Shown here: piece after piece, positions 12,476 through 23,733 of the stretch
Layout: each line of letters starts with the position of its first letter
Position numbering within the stretch: position 1 is the stretch's first letter
Assembly: GCA_936450465.1 (NCBI GenBank)
Contig: OW388293.1
Span: forward strand, 81,180,134-81,244,133
Source: Gibbula magus
Lineage: Eukaryota; Mollusca; Gastropoda; Trochida; Trochidae
Direction: 5' to 3'
Length of the DNA: 64,000 bases
Notes under the pieces: generated by a model
What the model was told of the DNA's origin: nothing
Databases searched by the model: none
What the model saw: only the letters and a program-made list of their open reading frames with translations
Position numbers and translations under genes: made by a program

Positions 12476-13579
12476 CTTTCTTGTTTTTGGCACTTCAATA
12501 ATTAGTCAGTAATTATCAACATCCATCTCTACTAAGAGAACATTTTTGTCATGGTCAAATAAATTTGGACTAACAAATTTGCCTTTTATTTTTACCTGCG
12601 TTATTCAAATGACGTTAAAAAAAGGACTAACTGGGTGATTACTGAAGGGTTTGTTGGTTTTCCTATCTTAAGACATTGTTTAATCCTGAATTGACAAACA
12701 ATTAAATATGAAGTGGATACTTATCAATTCAATGTCCTTAATTTATGTCATAACAGTCATTGAATACGTAGGTGTTGCAATACTCTCTTCCAGGTGCATA
12801 GAATATTTTCTTGAAACCGTCAATGAAATACAATAAACTCATCAAATCAACATTGTAAAGTGAACTCATGTAAATACAATATAAAAGTTTTCATTTAAAA
12901 AAAGGACCAAACTGAGTTTAACAGAAGTCAGCTGCCAACTTTGTAAAACAAATTTAAATAAATCGTTGGACAGCTGATCATCACTTACCAATACTTTTCA
13001 AAATCTGCAAGAATAGAATCACTTAATGCTTGTTACGCAGAAATGCTTTATGATTATACTAATGTACACATGATTTCAGCTTTTATGCTTATTGTGGATA
13101 TTGTGATTGGGTTGTCCTGTGAAAATTTTAGTCATGACTTAAAATTAAAATCAGTATTTGACAAGTATAAATGAGCATGGTTAATTCCCAAACCCAAGAA
13201 TCCAATTTAGTATAACCCGGTACTATTAAATAGCAAATATCTGTAATTTCTTACCAGAACACTGGTTTAATTAAACTTTCACCTAATGACACTGCCCTTG
13301 CTGCTAGGTTTTTAACTTATGACCCCTATGACCCACATCTGGGGTCACAGTGTCATGAAATCTATCACTTAAAATGCCATTGTCTAACATCCAGTTGTCT
13401 AAGTAAGATTGGCTTATTATAGCACATAAATAGCAAGAAGAAGTTTGGTCACATAACGTCAATGAGTAATAGGATTGGCTAACAGCATAGCGTCGGCTAG
13501 CTGAAACTAGGATGAAAGCGAGGCCGCTTTATCGCGGGAAAATATATTCATTTCATATATAGTCTCCAGATTGCTGGCT
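12476..13579. other. spacer with one diverged 145-bp-family monomer
   Basis: Mostly AT-rich and featureless. Around 13320-13385 there is TTATGACCCC...TGGGGTCACAGTGTCATGAAATCTA, an old relative of the monomers at 25.5-28.1 kb. No coding signal. Confidence 0.45.
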
Positions 13580-13730
13580 GAAGGTGAGTTCGGGTTTAAG
13601 GCCGTTTTCAAGAGTATATTTCACTTATATTGCGGCTGCTAGTATTATGTCAGGGAGAAAGCCCGCAACGCCATGTGACTATGCAGTGCAATCTGTGAGC
13701 ATCAGCTGAACTAGCAAACAATGGGTAGTC
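13580..13730 (-). mobile_element. tRNA-SINE fragment (GCCCGCAACGCCATG family)
   Basis: Contains CGGCTGCTAGTATTATG and GGGAGAAAGCCCGCAACG, shared with 52645-52855 and 59450-59735. The tRNA-related end seen at 59.7 kb is missing, so this is a truncated copy. Confidence 0.6.
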
Positions 13731-14463
13731 ATCACACATGAAATAATAAAATACTGGTCAAAGTATGTTGACCAACAATGTCAGGATTCTAATCATTTTC
13801 ATCCATGAGATATAAAATAAATAGAGGATATTTGTCTTTTCTTGACTAATACCATGTTTATCAGATCGAGTGAGGTAGAAAGGTAATATTTTCACGAGTG
13901 GCGCAGATGAGATAAACATAGTATTTGTCAAGAAAAGACACATTTTCTATTTATTATAGAAATCCTTATCCACAATCCACATCCTTAGCTAACCTTACAG
14001 TTAGACATTATGATAAACTATTACCAAGAACAAATTCTAGACTGTTCCTGGCGGCAAACGACCCTGTTAAATAAATTACAAGGAAAAAATCATGTGATAA
14101 ATAGAATATGTCAATTCTTGACACATATCTCATCTCGTGAGGTAGAACATTTATATAATTTGACTCATGGCTGGGCCACTTCTGAAAATATATACTTTCT
14201 ACCTCCCTCAATGAGATAAAAATGGTTTTTGTCGAGAATAGACAAATAACCTCTCTCTCTCTATACATATAAATATGGAAGTAGTACAATACCTCTCGAC
14301 CTGTTTCTGAAGTGAAGATTATGTCTTTGCGCCTTTTCCTGTGAAAAAAAGTGTGTCAAAGCATTTAAAGCAAACCTAAAGATATTAATGGAGCATAGAC
14401 CATAGGTTTACTTATATTTAACCTTTAGCCTGCTGGATTGTTTTCAGGTTTTTGCAGAGAGCG
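13731..14463. other. spacer, no gene seen
   Basis: AT-rich flank of the LINE insertion. TTGTC..TTCTTGAC-like words recur near 13830, 13930, 14110 and 14230, but no ordered array could be established. Confidence 0.4.
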
Positions 14464-14474
14464 TCAGATTTATA
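14464..14474 (+). repeat. 5' target-site duplication of the LINE
   Basis: TCAGATTTATA, repeated exactly at 21349-21359 on the other side of the element. This fixes the 5' end of the element at 14475 and implies an untruncated insertion. Confidence 0.85.
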
Positions 14475-15051
14475 TCCCCGTGGGGTGCCCGGGTTAGAAT
14501 AGGCCCTCAGTTCCTCCTGCTTGTCGTAAGAGGCGACTAAAAGGGGGCAGTCCGTTTGCCGTGGGCTGCGACCTGTACGGGTGGAGGAAGGGTTGTGTGT
14601 AGCTGAATGCTACCACTGACCAATACACTGCTTCGGCCCCGACTTCATCTAGACAGGTGGCCAGATTGGCCCGGTCTGGTCAATCGGCTGGTCATGCCAA
14701 GCCCTTGGTTGCATTTCTTTTCTATCCATCTTACGCTGCTACCGTTCTTTACAATTATTTTCTTTACTTTCTTTATGCTCTCTTGCATACCTTCACCACC
14801 TTTTTACAACGCTATCCTTCTTGATGTACTTATCTCTACTTTCTGTTTGCTATTCTTAGTGCTCTCTTACACTCATGTACCAACTTTACTCAGCTTCCAA
14901 GATAGCGGTGGCCAATGGGCCAATCCAGTGAAGTATTGGCAACTCTTTAATGGAGTATATCATCCTGGTATCCCCGCTGACATGCTGCATCGCCCTTGTT
15001 GGTGCTCCGTGGAGGGTGGGGATCTGGGAAGATGAACTTTTTCCACCCAAC

Positions 15052-15955
15052 ATGAAACCCACAGGCAAAAAAAAGCGAACATTGTCAACGGATGACAGTC
15101 GCTCTTATGATGAAGAGTCAACTGCATCAAAATCAAATGCAAACAAATCAATATCTAAATCAAAATCCTTTACCTCTCATTCAACTTCCTCAAATTCAAA
15201 TGCTAATTCACCAACTGCAAGTAGCTGGCCTCGATTTTGGGTCATTTCATCGATTGATGATACACCTCTACACCTTAATCCCTTCGCCACCGCCAAGACC
15301 ATCCTAGGGCTGGTCGGTGATGTGAAGGATGTTAAGAAGATTAGGAATGGGTACCTTCTGGTTGAAGTAAAATCAAAACAACAGGCAACATCAATTCAAA
15401 CATTACAAACCATTGTAGACAAGCCTGTAAAGGCCACACCACACCTGTCACTCAACAGCAGCAAGGCCATCATCCGAGACAAGGATCGTTGTCTCGAGGA
15501 CTCCAGCAAACAAGAGCTCCTGGATAACCTGAAGAGCCAAGCCGTAATAGCTGTGAAGCGTTTCACCATCAAAAAGGAGGGTAACATCATCAAAACCCAC
15601 ACCTACTAACCTTTTCACTTCCGCAGGCTCCAAAAATTGTAAATGCAGGCTACTAAAAACTCCGTACGGAACTATATATCCCTAACCCTCTCCGTTGCTA
15701 CCGGTGCCAGAAGTTTGGCCATGGAAACAACTCCTGCAAAGCGAATGACCGTGTTTGTCCACAGTGTGGCAAACTCGAGGATGAAAGCCACCAGACATCT
15801 GCAAGGAGTTGCTGGCGAACACATGGCCTCCTAAAGGAGTGCCCACGGTGGCAACAGGAGTCTAAAATCCTAAAAGTAAAATTCACTAACAACATTTCCT
15901 TCCCTGAAGCAAAACGCCTTGTTACTGAGGGCCCAAAGCCTCTTATTCAACATTA
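15052..15955 (+). pseudogene. LINE ORF1, gag-like nucleic-acid-binding protein
   Basis: The likely start is the ATG at 15052 (MKPTGKKKRTLSTDDS). The open frame at 14950 extends upstream into leader sequence. The N-terminus is Lys/Ser/Asn-rich, followed by a globular region (PRFWVISSID to QELLDNLKSQAVIAVKRF) ending at a stop at 15607. That stop looks like the result of a 1-nt loss, because the next frame continues with FSLPQAPKIV-like sequence and a CCHC zinc knuckle (CYRCQKFGHGNNSC, about 15696-15737), then a second CPQC half-knuckle. ORF1 proteins of this type coat the LINE RNA and chaperone target-primed reverse transcription. The frame is broken at least twice, so no full-length product is expected. 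Confidence 0.8.
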
Positions 15956-16067
15956 GTATCTTCAGCAAATGCCCCTAAATGCTCTGTCTCCACTCAGACG
16001 GACATTGAGTGGATCAATGATCCACCAACCATAAACACGCAATGCAACATCTTCAACCATAGGTACC

Positions 16068-16403
16068 ATGACATTCCCTCTTCTATCCCTCAAACAGCCT
16101 CTTAAACCGACAGGTTCTCAAACAACGCCAAAATCAAATCAAAACACAAAACCTAATCAAATCTCAAATCAAAAATCTAATTCGAAAACTGCAAACAAAT
16201 GCAAAACCATCACTTCCAACCGCATTCCAAAAGGCCACAAGAATGTGGTAGAGGTGGTCTACAACAAGTATGGATCTCTTGACCTTGATTCTGATGATGT
16301 CCTTATGGACGCATCAGACACAGCGTCTCTCAACTCGCCCAAAAAGGGGCACAGGGTACGGTCCGTGGACCGTCGCCTTTCGCCAGTAAAACATCCATCA
16401 TGA
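16068..16403 (+). pseudogene. LINE ORF1 C-terminal/inter-ORF segment
   Basis: An open stretch of 111 codons rich in Lys, Asn, Gln and Ser (for example NQNTKPNQISNQKSNSK), then an acidic patch and RRLSPVKHPS just before ORF2. Its position between the zinc knuckle and the endonuclease fits the basic C-terminal tail of ORF1. No domain recognised. The frame differs from the upstream ORF1 segments, consistent with decay. Confidence 0.5.
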
Positions 16404-17094
16404 GGCTTTTAATATTTTATTTTATCCTCGCATCTATTGCGATTCTCAAGTGGAATTGTCGAGGCTTTAAGGTCAATTTAAATGAATTGGGCTTGTTGGC
16501 CCAACAATACAATCCCCAAGCTATTTGCCTTCAAGAAACTCATCTTAAAGAATCTGATAAAGTTGCAATGAATCCATTCACTTTTCATAATTCTTTCTCC
16601 CCTTCTGCTGATAGGGCAAAGGGAGGTGCATCAATTTTTATACGTGATGGAATTATCCACAGAGTAATTCCATTAAAAACACAATTACAAGCTGTTGCTG
16701 TCAGCTTATCATTATTTAAAACTTTAACTCTTTGTTCTTTATATATTCCACCATCTCAAGATCTTACTATAAAAAAACTTGTTACCCAATTACCTAAACC
16801 TTTTATTATCATGGGTGACTTCAACGGTCACACTCCCCTCTGGGGTAGTATTACTCTAGATACTAGGGGTAAAAGACTCGAAAGTTTCCTCAATCAAAAT
16901 GACTTGTGTCTATTTAATGATGGCACAAACACATATCTACATCCTGCTACAGGATCATATACAGCTATAGATTTATCAGTAACTGTTGCATCCCTTTTAC
17001 AAGATTTTTGATTGTCAGTACATGAGGATACATGTGGAAGTGACCACTTCCCCATTGTATTAGAACCCTCATCACCTATTCCCGAGGAGCACAA
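16400..17094 (+). pseudogene. LINE ORF2 endonuclease domain (EEP/APE type)
   Basis: The conserved nuclease motifs appear in order: WNCRGF (metal-site Asn), ICLQETHL (Glu), ASIFIRDGI, IMGDFNGHTPLWGS (Asp and Asn) and AIDLSV. After a 1-nt frameshift near 17008, the final GSDHFPIVLE motif (Asp-His) appears in another frame at about 17038-17066. All key residues are therefore present, but the frame is broken before the last one. This domain nicks target DNA to prime reverse transcription. Confidence 0.88.
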
Positions 17095-17100
17095 TCCTCG

Positions 17101-17829
17101 TTGGAAATTTTCAAGGCTGATTTGGGAAGATTTGCTGCCCTATGTCATGATCATATTATTTTTGATGAAATAGTTAATGCAACTGATCCTGTTGAGGCCT
17201 TTTCTAAAGGTCTCATTGATATAGCTACTGAAACTATCCCTAAAACCTCGGCAAATTCACGCATTCACAAGCCATGTTTTAATGAAACCCGCAATACTGA
17301 CATTAAGGCACGTAAAAAAGCTGAGCGCAAGCTCAGTAAAAAAAACTACAAGAATCAATCTAAAGCTAAAGCTAGACGCACAGTCAACCAACAAAAACGC
17401 GAATCTTGGAGAGGCTATGTCTCTAAGATCAATTCCAGAACACCTATCAGCAAAGTGTGGAACATGATAAGTAGAATTAAAGGCAAAGATTCCAAATCTA
17501 CAATACAACATCTTAAGGTCAATGATGACCTTCTCACATAAAAATTTGACATTGCCAATAAGTTAGCTGAAACAATCTGTAAAAATTCTTCATCTGCAAA
17601 TTATGTCCCTGCTTTCCAAAAGTACCAAAAGGTACAGGAAAAACGACCACTTAATTTCAAATCTGACAATGGAGAAGATTATAATGAACACTTCTCCCCC
17701 TCAGAGCTTAAAACTGCTCTTTCTAAAGCTCATGATACAGCAACCGGCCCTGATGAAATCCATTATCAGCTTCTTAAAAATTTACCGGAACCTTGCCTTG
17801 AGGTTCTACTTCAGGTATTTAATCTTATT
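17101..17829 (+). pseudogene. LINE ORF2 linker and start of reverse transcriptase
   Basis: The frame at 17101-17541 covers the linker between endonuclease and RT (basic, RKKAERKLSKKNYK region). After a stop at 17539 it continues in the same register as FDIANKLAETICKNSSS, then FSPSELKTALSKAHDTATGPDEIHYQLLK, the RT fingers motif (a TGPDxI box). The reading is cut off by the nested insertion right after LLQVFNLI. Confidence 0.8.
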
Positions 17830-18994
17830 GGTTGGAGGCGCAAACCGCCTCCAATCTGATACGCAGTTGGATTTCACGCTATATTACTGTTGGAATATTC
17901 AAAATAAACTTTCGACCACTCATGCTTGGCCTCTTCATATGACCAACGAACACGGCTGTAACAAATTTGTAACCACGTGACCATGTGGGTTATCCGAAAT
18001 AATTATCCCCTTTTACTGCGAAAAGGGATTTTGTTGTGTTATTCTGAGTCTGAATGTTAGTAAACATAAGATTTTTCAATTCAAAGCCATTTTACACCTC
18101 CATGAGCAGACATGTACCAATTCAAGTGCATAATTTCGCACTGCAGTTTCGGAAAATCCAAGAAACTTTACAAGCTAATGTTATACGCGCGGAGCAAGCA
18201 TATACTAATCGATAATAGTGTTTGTCAATCAACACACCAACCTTCCACTCAGTTATCAATATTTTCAATGCCAATCAGACTTGCATTATGGTAGGCCTTC
18301 TCAATGTACTGTTATTGAATTAATGATAGTGAAGCTTGTACATGTATAAGCACATATTGGATAGAACCATATTTATGTCAAAACTGATATCACCAAGCAT
18401 GAGGATACCGGGTCACTATCCTTGAATTAAAAAAGGTCCATATGCCTTCCTTCCACAGATAAACAGAATATGCTTCATAATCAATCGAATTGGTATACTT
18501 TAAATTTGCAAATTTTTAACAAATGGTTGACTGCGTGTTTCAGGGGAAATAGGCCTACATGTTCTTATTGCTGGAATCTAACAATGACAAAACTCCCAAC
18601 AACCTTTTGATCAAATTCATAATATAGGCCTACTTCAAAATTGGAGCAAAAGCACCCGGGAGTTGACTTTAAAATAAATCGGGGAAGTTGAATGTTCACT
18701 TTCATTTTCAAAGGATAGATTATATATAATTTTATTTTATTTATGAATAAATAATGTATGTAAATTGAAAAGCATATACACAACTTAAATGATCGAGGTA
18801 AAATTATTTTATTTGCGACTTTTGAATTGAATAACTTATTGTGTGATTAGTAATCAAAGCTTTTATCCCCCAAAATGACCAAAATGCAGGCTTCATTTTG
18901 CTATATGTACATATGACATACGTATCCTTTTTATAATATATTTTAGCCTTAACAAGATGCCTCCAACCATGCCTTTTTAAAGGCTTTTCTTGTA
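17830..18994. mobile_element. ~1.16-kb insertion nested in the LINE RT domain
   Basis: The RT reading stops at about 17829 and resumes at about 18995 with WETGE..PS, exactly where the same protein segment should continue, so the intervening DNA is an insertion. It begins GGTTGGAGGC (17830-17839) and has the reverse complement GCCTCCAACC at 18959-18968, followed by about 26 bp with a GCCTTTTTAAAGGC hairpin. The left end also folds on itself (GGAGGCG...CGCCTCC). There is no coding capacity inside. It may be a MITE or foldback element. The target duplication was not resolved. Confidence 0.7.
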
Positions 18995-20040
18995 TGGGAA
19001 ACAGGTGAATAGCCATCTTGTTGGCACAACGCTACCATTGTGCCAATCCCAAAACCTGGGAAGGATCATACAGATCTTCCAACTATCGTCCTATAGCCTT
19101 TTACAAGTTGCGTATGCAAAACTATGGAAGGGATGATCAATGATCGTCTAGTTTGGTACTTGGAAACTAATAAATTACTAACTGATATTCAATGTGGTTT
19201 CCCCAAACATCGCAGTACCACTGATCATCTTGTTCGTTTAAATCATTTATTTGTGATGCATTTATTAACAAACAGCATGCTGTGTCTATCGTTTCGACTT
19301 CGAAAAAGCTTACGACGCTACATGTATGCCTCATTTTATATTTAATTTTTTACATGATCGCCAATTTAAAGTGCGAGTGGGCTCCACCCTTTCTGATTTC
19401 TTTGATCAAGAAATGGGTGTCCCACAAGGTAGCATTTTATCTGTCACCTTATTTAGCATTAAAATCAACAGCTTGGCTAAAGTCTTAAATGACCATACAA
19501 ATGCTTCACTTTTTGTGGACGATTTTGGAGTTTCCTGCAGAGGCAAAAATATGCCATCAATCGAGCGCCAATTGCAACTCTGCCTCAATAAAATCCATCA
19601 ATGGTCGTTGGAAAACGGCTTCAAATTTCCCAAAGCTAAAACATCTTGTGTGCATTTTTGCAATATGCGCAAAATGCACCAAGATCCAGAACTATTTCTG
19701 GATAAAACTCCAATCAAAGTCGTTCCTGAGGCCAAGTTTCTTGGTCTCACATTTGATAGTAAATTATCATTTATCCCTCATATTAAAAACCTTAAAGCTA
19801 GATGCTTAAAGGCATTGGACCTGTTAAAGGTCTTGTCAAATAATAAATGGGGTGGAGATGAAGAAACTCTTCTTCATCACTATCGATCACTCATCCGGTC
19901 TAAATTGGATTATTGATCCATAATTTATGGATCCGCCCACCCCTCTTACATCAAAACGTTAGATACAATCCACCACCAGGGTATCAGGTATGTTGAAAGC
20001 CTTTACGTTGAAGCTGATGAGCCATCTCTTGAAGATCGGC
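18995..20040 (+). pseudogene. LINE ORF2 reverse transcriptase core
   Basis: Resumes with ATIVPIPKPGKD (RT motif preceding SNYRPIA, which is present after a frameshift at about 19078). Then MEGMINDRLVWYLE, QCGFPKHRSTTDHL, MGVPQGSILSVTLFSIKIN and ASLFVDDFGV, with FVDD as the catalytic Asp pair (about 19510-19530), followed by the thumb with AKFLGLTFDSKLSFIPHIK. At least four frameshifts or stops lie between these motifs. This domain copies the element's RNA into DNA at the nicked target. Confidence 0.88.
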
Positions 20041-20132
20041 GCATCAAGTAGCACTTCAATATATAACCAAATTAAAATCCAACCTTCCAATCCAATTCTG
20101 ATATCGACCTTACAACAATAGCATAGCACGGA

Positions 20133-20640
20133 TTGCTTGCCACTCCGCCATGGCAGGTGGTCAGGCCCCGTGTCATCCTCTCTAAAAAATCAAATACAGA
20201 CCAATTAATATTTCAACAGGCATTTTTTGAACTACGTGATTTTTTCGCAGATTATAAATCAATTTACACTGACGGTTTTAAGGTGAAACCCACAGTTGCA
20301 GCAGCAACTGTGACTCCTTCAACAATATATGCTTCAAGGTTGCATGATGGCAGCAGCATCTTTACTCCAGAAGCTAAGGCCATCCTTAAGGCCATCCATC
20401 ACATTAAAAACTCAATTCCTAATAATTACATTATTTTTCCGATTCACTTTCTTGCCTACAAGCAATTAAAAACTGTAAGAGTGATCACCCAATTATCAGG
20501 GATATTTTATTACTTCATAATTCTTGTCTCAAATGCGACATCGTCTTTTGCTGGCTTCCTAGCCATATGGGTATAAGAGGTAATAACAAAGCTGACTCGG
20601 TAGCTAAATCAGCATTAAATCTCAAACATATTTCTCCTAC
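20133..20640 (+). pseudogene. LINE ORF2 RNase H domain
   Basis: SIYTDGFKV holds the first catalytic Asp (about 20260-20286), EAKAILKAIHHI the Glu helix (about 20370-20405), and after a frameshift the segment around HMGIRGNNKADSVAKSAL (about 20560-20620) gives the final His/Asp region. The third-Asp region is in a shifted frame and was not resolved. RNase H in ORF2 is the character that supports an I-like rather than a CR1-like or RTE-like clade. Confidence 0.78.
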
Positions 20641-20958
20641 TAAAGTTCCATATACAGATTCTAAACCTGCTATTAAATCTTACATTAAACAACGTTGGAA
20701 GTCTCAATGGGACCAACAACAGTATAACAAACTTGCCCGCAGGTTTCACCGCAATGCATACCCATGGCGTTGCGGGCTTTCTCCCTGCCATAATACTAGC
20801 AGCCGCGATATAAGTGAAATACTCTTGAAAGCGGCGTTAAACCCCAACTCACCTCACCTCACTTCTTTTTTTACTCGGCATGAAGCTTGTGTTCTACGAC
20901 GATGTCGTATTTGACACACTCATCTCACTCATTCTTTTCTTTTAAAGGGAGAAGACCC

Positions 20959-20999
<41 letters not shown>

Positions 21000-21129
21000 A
21001 CTGTGTATTCCCTGCCGGTGTCCCCTCACAGTAAAACACATTTTGTGTGAGTGTTGGGACACCGCGCAAATCAGGGAAAGATTTTATCCTGATCTTCCTT
21101 TATCTCAAGTGTTTAGTCAATTTGGTTAA
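20641..21129 (+). pseudogene. LINE ORF2 C-terminal region with Cys/His motif and 40-C tract
   Basis: After RNase H comes a segment with QRWKSQWDQQQYNKLARRF and later LCIPCRCPLTVKHILCECWDTAQIRERFYPDLPLSQ in parts, a C..C......H...C.C Zn-type motif common at the C-terminus of such ORF2 proteins. Directly before it lies an uninterrupted run of 40 C (20960-20999), whose length may not be exact in an assembly. The stop at about 21127 is the natural ORF2 end, as judged by the truncated copy at 45 kb, which shares the WDTA.IRE.FYP segment. Confidence 0.75.
20960..20999. repeat. poly-C homopolymer, 40 bp
   Basis: Uninterrupted C run inside the LINE ORF2 C-terminal region, preceded by GAAGACCCA. It probably expanded after the element died. 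G-quadruplex or i-motif formation is plausible on the two strands. Confidence 0.95.
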
Positions 21130-21348
21130 CACTGCATTTTAGACTTTTTGAATGAAGTCAATATATTTGCGAATTGTAAATTTTATCTTTTCTATCAGAT
21201 ATTTTGCTGATGTTTTCTATGGCCTTTGTGTCATTGCCTTTTGCTTTTGCAATTATTTTCAAATTTATCAATTAACTTAAATTTCTCGCGGCTAATGGCT
21301 GCGATACTGCCGAAGTGGAGTTAAGCAATAATTCACTCACTCACTCAC

Positions 21349-21359
21349 TCAGATTTATA
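21349..21359 (+). repeat. 3' target-site duplication of the LINE
   Basis: TCAGATTTATA, identical to 14464-14474, directly after the ACTC-repeat 3' terminus (21333-21348). Confidence 0.85.
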
Positions 21360-22399
21360 AATTTGTAACAATTACGCCACATGGGTATCCTTCATTTAAA
21401 ATTTGTATCGCCTTAGTAATCTTAAAATAATTAAAATAAATATCTGAGTCACATTTTTTATTACAACTTATTACTATCATGTCATTATTAATTAATGTAA
21501 TATTTTTCAAATATCAATTATTTTTACACTTGTCTATGGAAAAAATGAAATAAAATTGTTCTTCATTTTCAAACCCGAATTATTTTGTCAGTAATTATTT
21601 ATGCAGCCCAATTTTTACACCAGTTTGTTCAGAATTAAATTTTATACCAGAAACAAATTATGTTGATGATATGTTTTTCTTTTAGAAAACGAGAGCCTGT
21701 AATAAACGATCTCCATTGTATTTATAAAATTTCGACGTAATTTGTAACAATGGATAATCTTCAATGAACAATGCATTTACTTCCGTGAGAAATACTTGTA
21801 AAATAATGCATCAATCGTAATAAAATTACACAATTAACACATCTATTCACATCTATGACATTACAGTTTTTATATATTCCAACGTCAATCATTCATCGAT
21901 ATCACGAAACATGACAGTCAACAAACACTCGGCGTTCGCCATTGCAGGGATTTGGGGATATTTACTCATTGATGTACCAAGATATCCCATAATAAATACT
22001 GACGAGGGGAGAAAATCCCATTGCAAACATGTAAAATGATTGTTATTGTTTAGAACTATCCCATTACTTTATCTGAAAATCCCATTGTGTAAGGCAAAAG
22101 GGAGATTATTCATATTCTCCCTTTGACACTCAGCTCCAGGGTGATCCCTTAGGATCCTTATGGATGTCAAAGGGTCAGAAGTCACTAACGTATCAATACG
22201 TTGAACTTCTTGGGCTTGATATCAAGCCCGCAGCAGCGAGTATCTTAAGACCAATATTACCGGTACATAAAAACTAGTTTAACTCGGTGTCAAAATTAAC
22301 AATATAAAAAAGCTTTGCAAGACAACTGATTAATGTTACAAGACCATAAATTTCTAAAATCGGTCCGTAAACAAGAGAAGTTGTGAACACAGCTCACTC
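21360..22399. other. AT-rich spacer with a hairpin cluster
   Basis: No gene. Contains repeated AATCCCATT words (about 21985-22090) and the three hairpins annotated separately at 22096-22229. Confidence 0.5.
22096..22229. repeat. cluster of three hairpins
   Basis: AAAGGGAGA...TCTCCCTTT (about 22098-22125), AGAAGT...AACGTAT/ATACGTT...AACTTCT (about 22177-22210), and a perfect 18-bp palindrome GGGCTTGATATCAAGCCC (22212-22229). All lie within 135 bp in otherwise plain AT-rich DNA. It could be the end of an unrecognised mobile element. Confidence 0.7.
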
Positions 22400-22545
22400 A
22401 TATATCTTAAAAAGAAGATGACCTCTGTGACCTACATTTTGGGTCGCAGGTTCAAGAAACCTACAATTTAGAATCCTCAATGGCCAATGAGTATGTACAC
22501 AACATTTCAGCTTTCTAGACCTTTTGGTACTGGGGTATAATTAAA
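22400..22545 (+). repeat. diverged monomer of the 145-bp family
   Basis: Reads GTGACCTACATTTTGGGTCGC, CTACAATTTAGAATCCTCA, TGGCCAATGAGTATG, TTTCAGCTTTCTAGACC and TTTTGGTACTGG in the same order as the array at 25.5-28.1 kb. An isolated, degraded copy. Confidence 0.8.
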
Positions 22546-23219
22546 GTGTAAGTGTTAAATTTAGGATATTTAAGTAATCATGAATTTTAACTCATACAGG
22601 CCATACTGAGCTCCTTTATTAATTGATCTTTGAAGTTAGTTACCATAAAACACTGGAATATATTCAATTATGGGAATGAGAATCCATACTTACTGTAGAA
22701 CTGTTTTATCCATCCTAATGATGTTGACCGTATCCTTAAAATCGTCCATTAGTAATCCAGTTGGGAAAAAGTCCACCCCCCAATTCTTAACAATCAGATG
22801 TTGAAGACAGAGCTGTTTGTTTACCCTCACCGCTACCTCCTTGCACTCTGTTCAGGTAAGCTTTTTACGTACATGTACTTTCCTTTCAGACCTGATATTA
22901 AAGAGAAGGTTCTATCGGGGTCTATTTTGTGGAATATTATATATAAGCACATATTTCTTAAGGAAATACAGCAAGACCAACATCAGTCAGTAATGGAGAA
23001 TAGCAAGAGTTATGCCTTGCATTGGGAAGTTGGAGACTGACAAGAGTTATACCTTGCGTAGGGGAGTTGATTCTATCCACAATATTTGAAATATATTCCA
23101 GACATATTCCATTTAAAAATGGTATATTTGTGTCTAAGTCCACACTTATACATATTCTCGACTTTGCGAGAGACATGTAAAACTTTCGCGTCACTCCGTT
23201 TCCGGTCCATATTTCGAAA
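22546..23219. other. spacer, no gene supported
   Basis: An 80-codon frame at 22798-23040 has no recognisable domain. A short duplicated phrase (AAGAGTTATGCCTTGC / AAGAGTTATACCTTGC) lies at 23008 and 23043. Confidence 0.4.
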
Positions 23220-23600
23220 GCGTTCAATATATTTTTTTTTATGAAACTTGGTATGTGGTTAGACCTAGTGGTGGAGTGCTGCCTTTTGCTACTTTGTAAT
23301 TCTGATTTTCATATGTTTCTGGTTTCCATGGAAATAGTTTGAACTTGGTGCATGTGGGGGTAGCGACATTTTCCGGCCTCTATTTCCAAATCTTATGCAG
23401 TATTTTATTTACGAAACTTGGTGCACGTGGTTAGACTTAGTCTTAGAGCGGTGGCTTTTACTACTTAGGTTATTTTGATTTTTATATTTTTTTCTGGTTG
23501 CCATTGAAACAGTTCGAACTTGGTGCATGTGGGGGTAGCGACCTCTTCCGACCTTCATCTCAAAATCTATTCAGTAGTATTTATGGTTATATTTCGACTG
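23220..23600 (-). mobile_element. partial ~170-bp-monomer element (third family)
   Basis: About two monomers in reverse orientation to 28374-29374: GAAACTTGGTATGTGGTTAGACC, TGGTTTCCATGGAAAT and GGGGGTAGCGACATTTTCCGGCC in parts. The CCCCCGCT terminus is absent here, so this is a fragment. Confidence 0.75.
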
Positions 23601-23733
23601 AAAGATGGATTGGTGACAGCCTTTTGAATATCTTCCCTTTCCTAATGGTCTGGCAAACAGGAATATTTATGATTATTTATGATAATGATTACAACGATTA
23701 TATACATATATACAGTTGGAAATTAATTAAGCA

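Larger units (their letters stand above)
14475..21348 (+). mobile_element. full-length dead LINE, I/Nimb-like with RNase H
   Basis: A complete non-LTR retrotransposon between perfect 11-bp target duplications. Order: GC-rich leader starting TCCCCGTGGGG, including the hairpin GTCGTAAGAGGCGAC (about 14525); gag-like ORF1 with a CCHC knuckle; AP-type endonuclease; reverse transcriptase with FVDD; RNase H; C-terminal Zn motif; and a 3' end in ACTC repeats. RNase H after RT places it in the I-like group rather than CR1, L1 or RTE; Nimb is my best guess and unproven. It is interrupted at 17830-18994 and carries many frameshifts, so it is inactive. Without the insertion it is about 5.7 kb, a normal length for a full copy. 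A truncated sister lies at 44907-45216. Confidence 0.9.
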
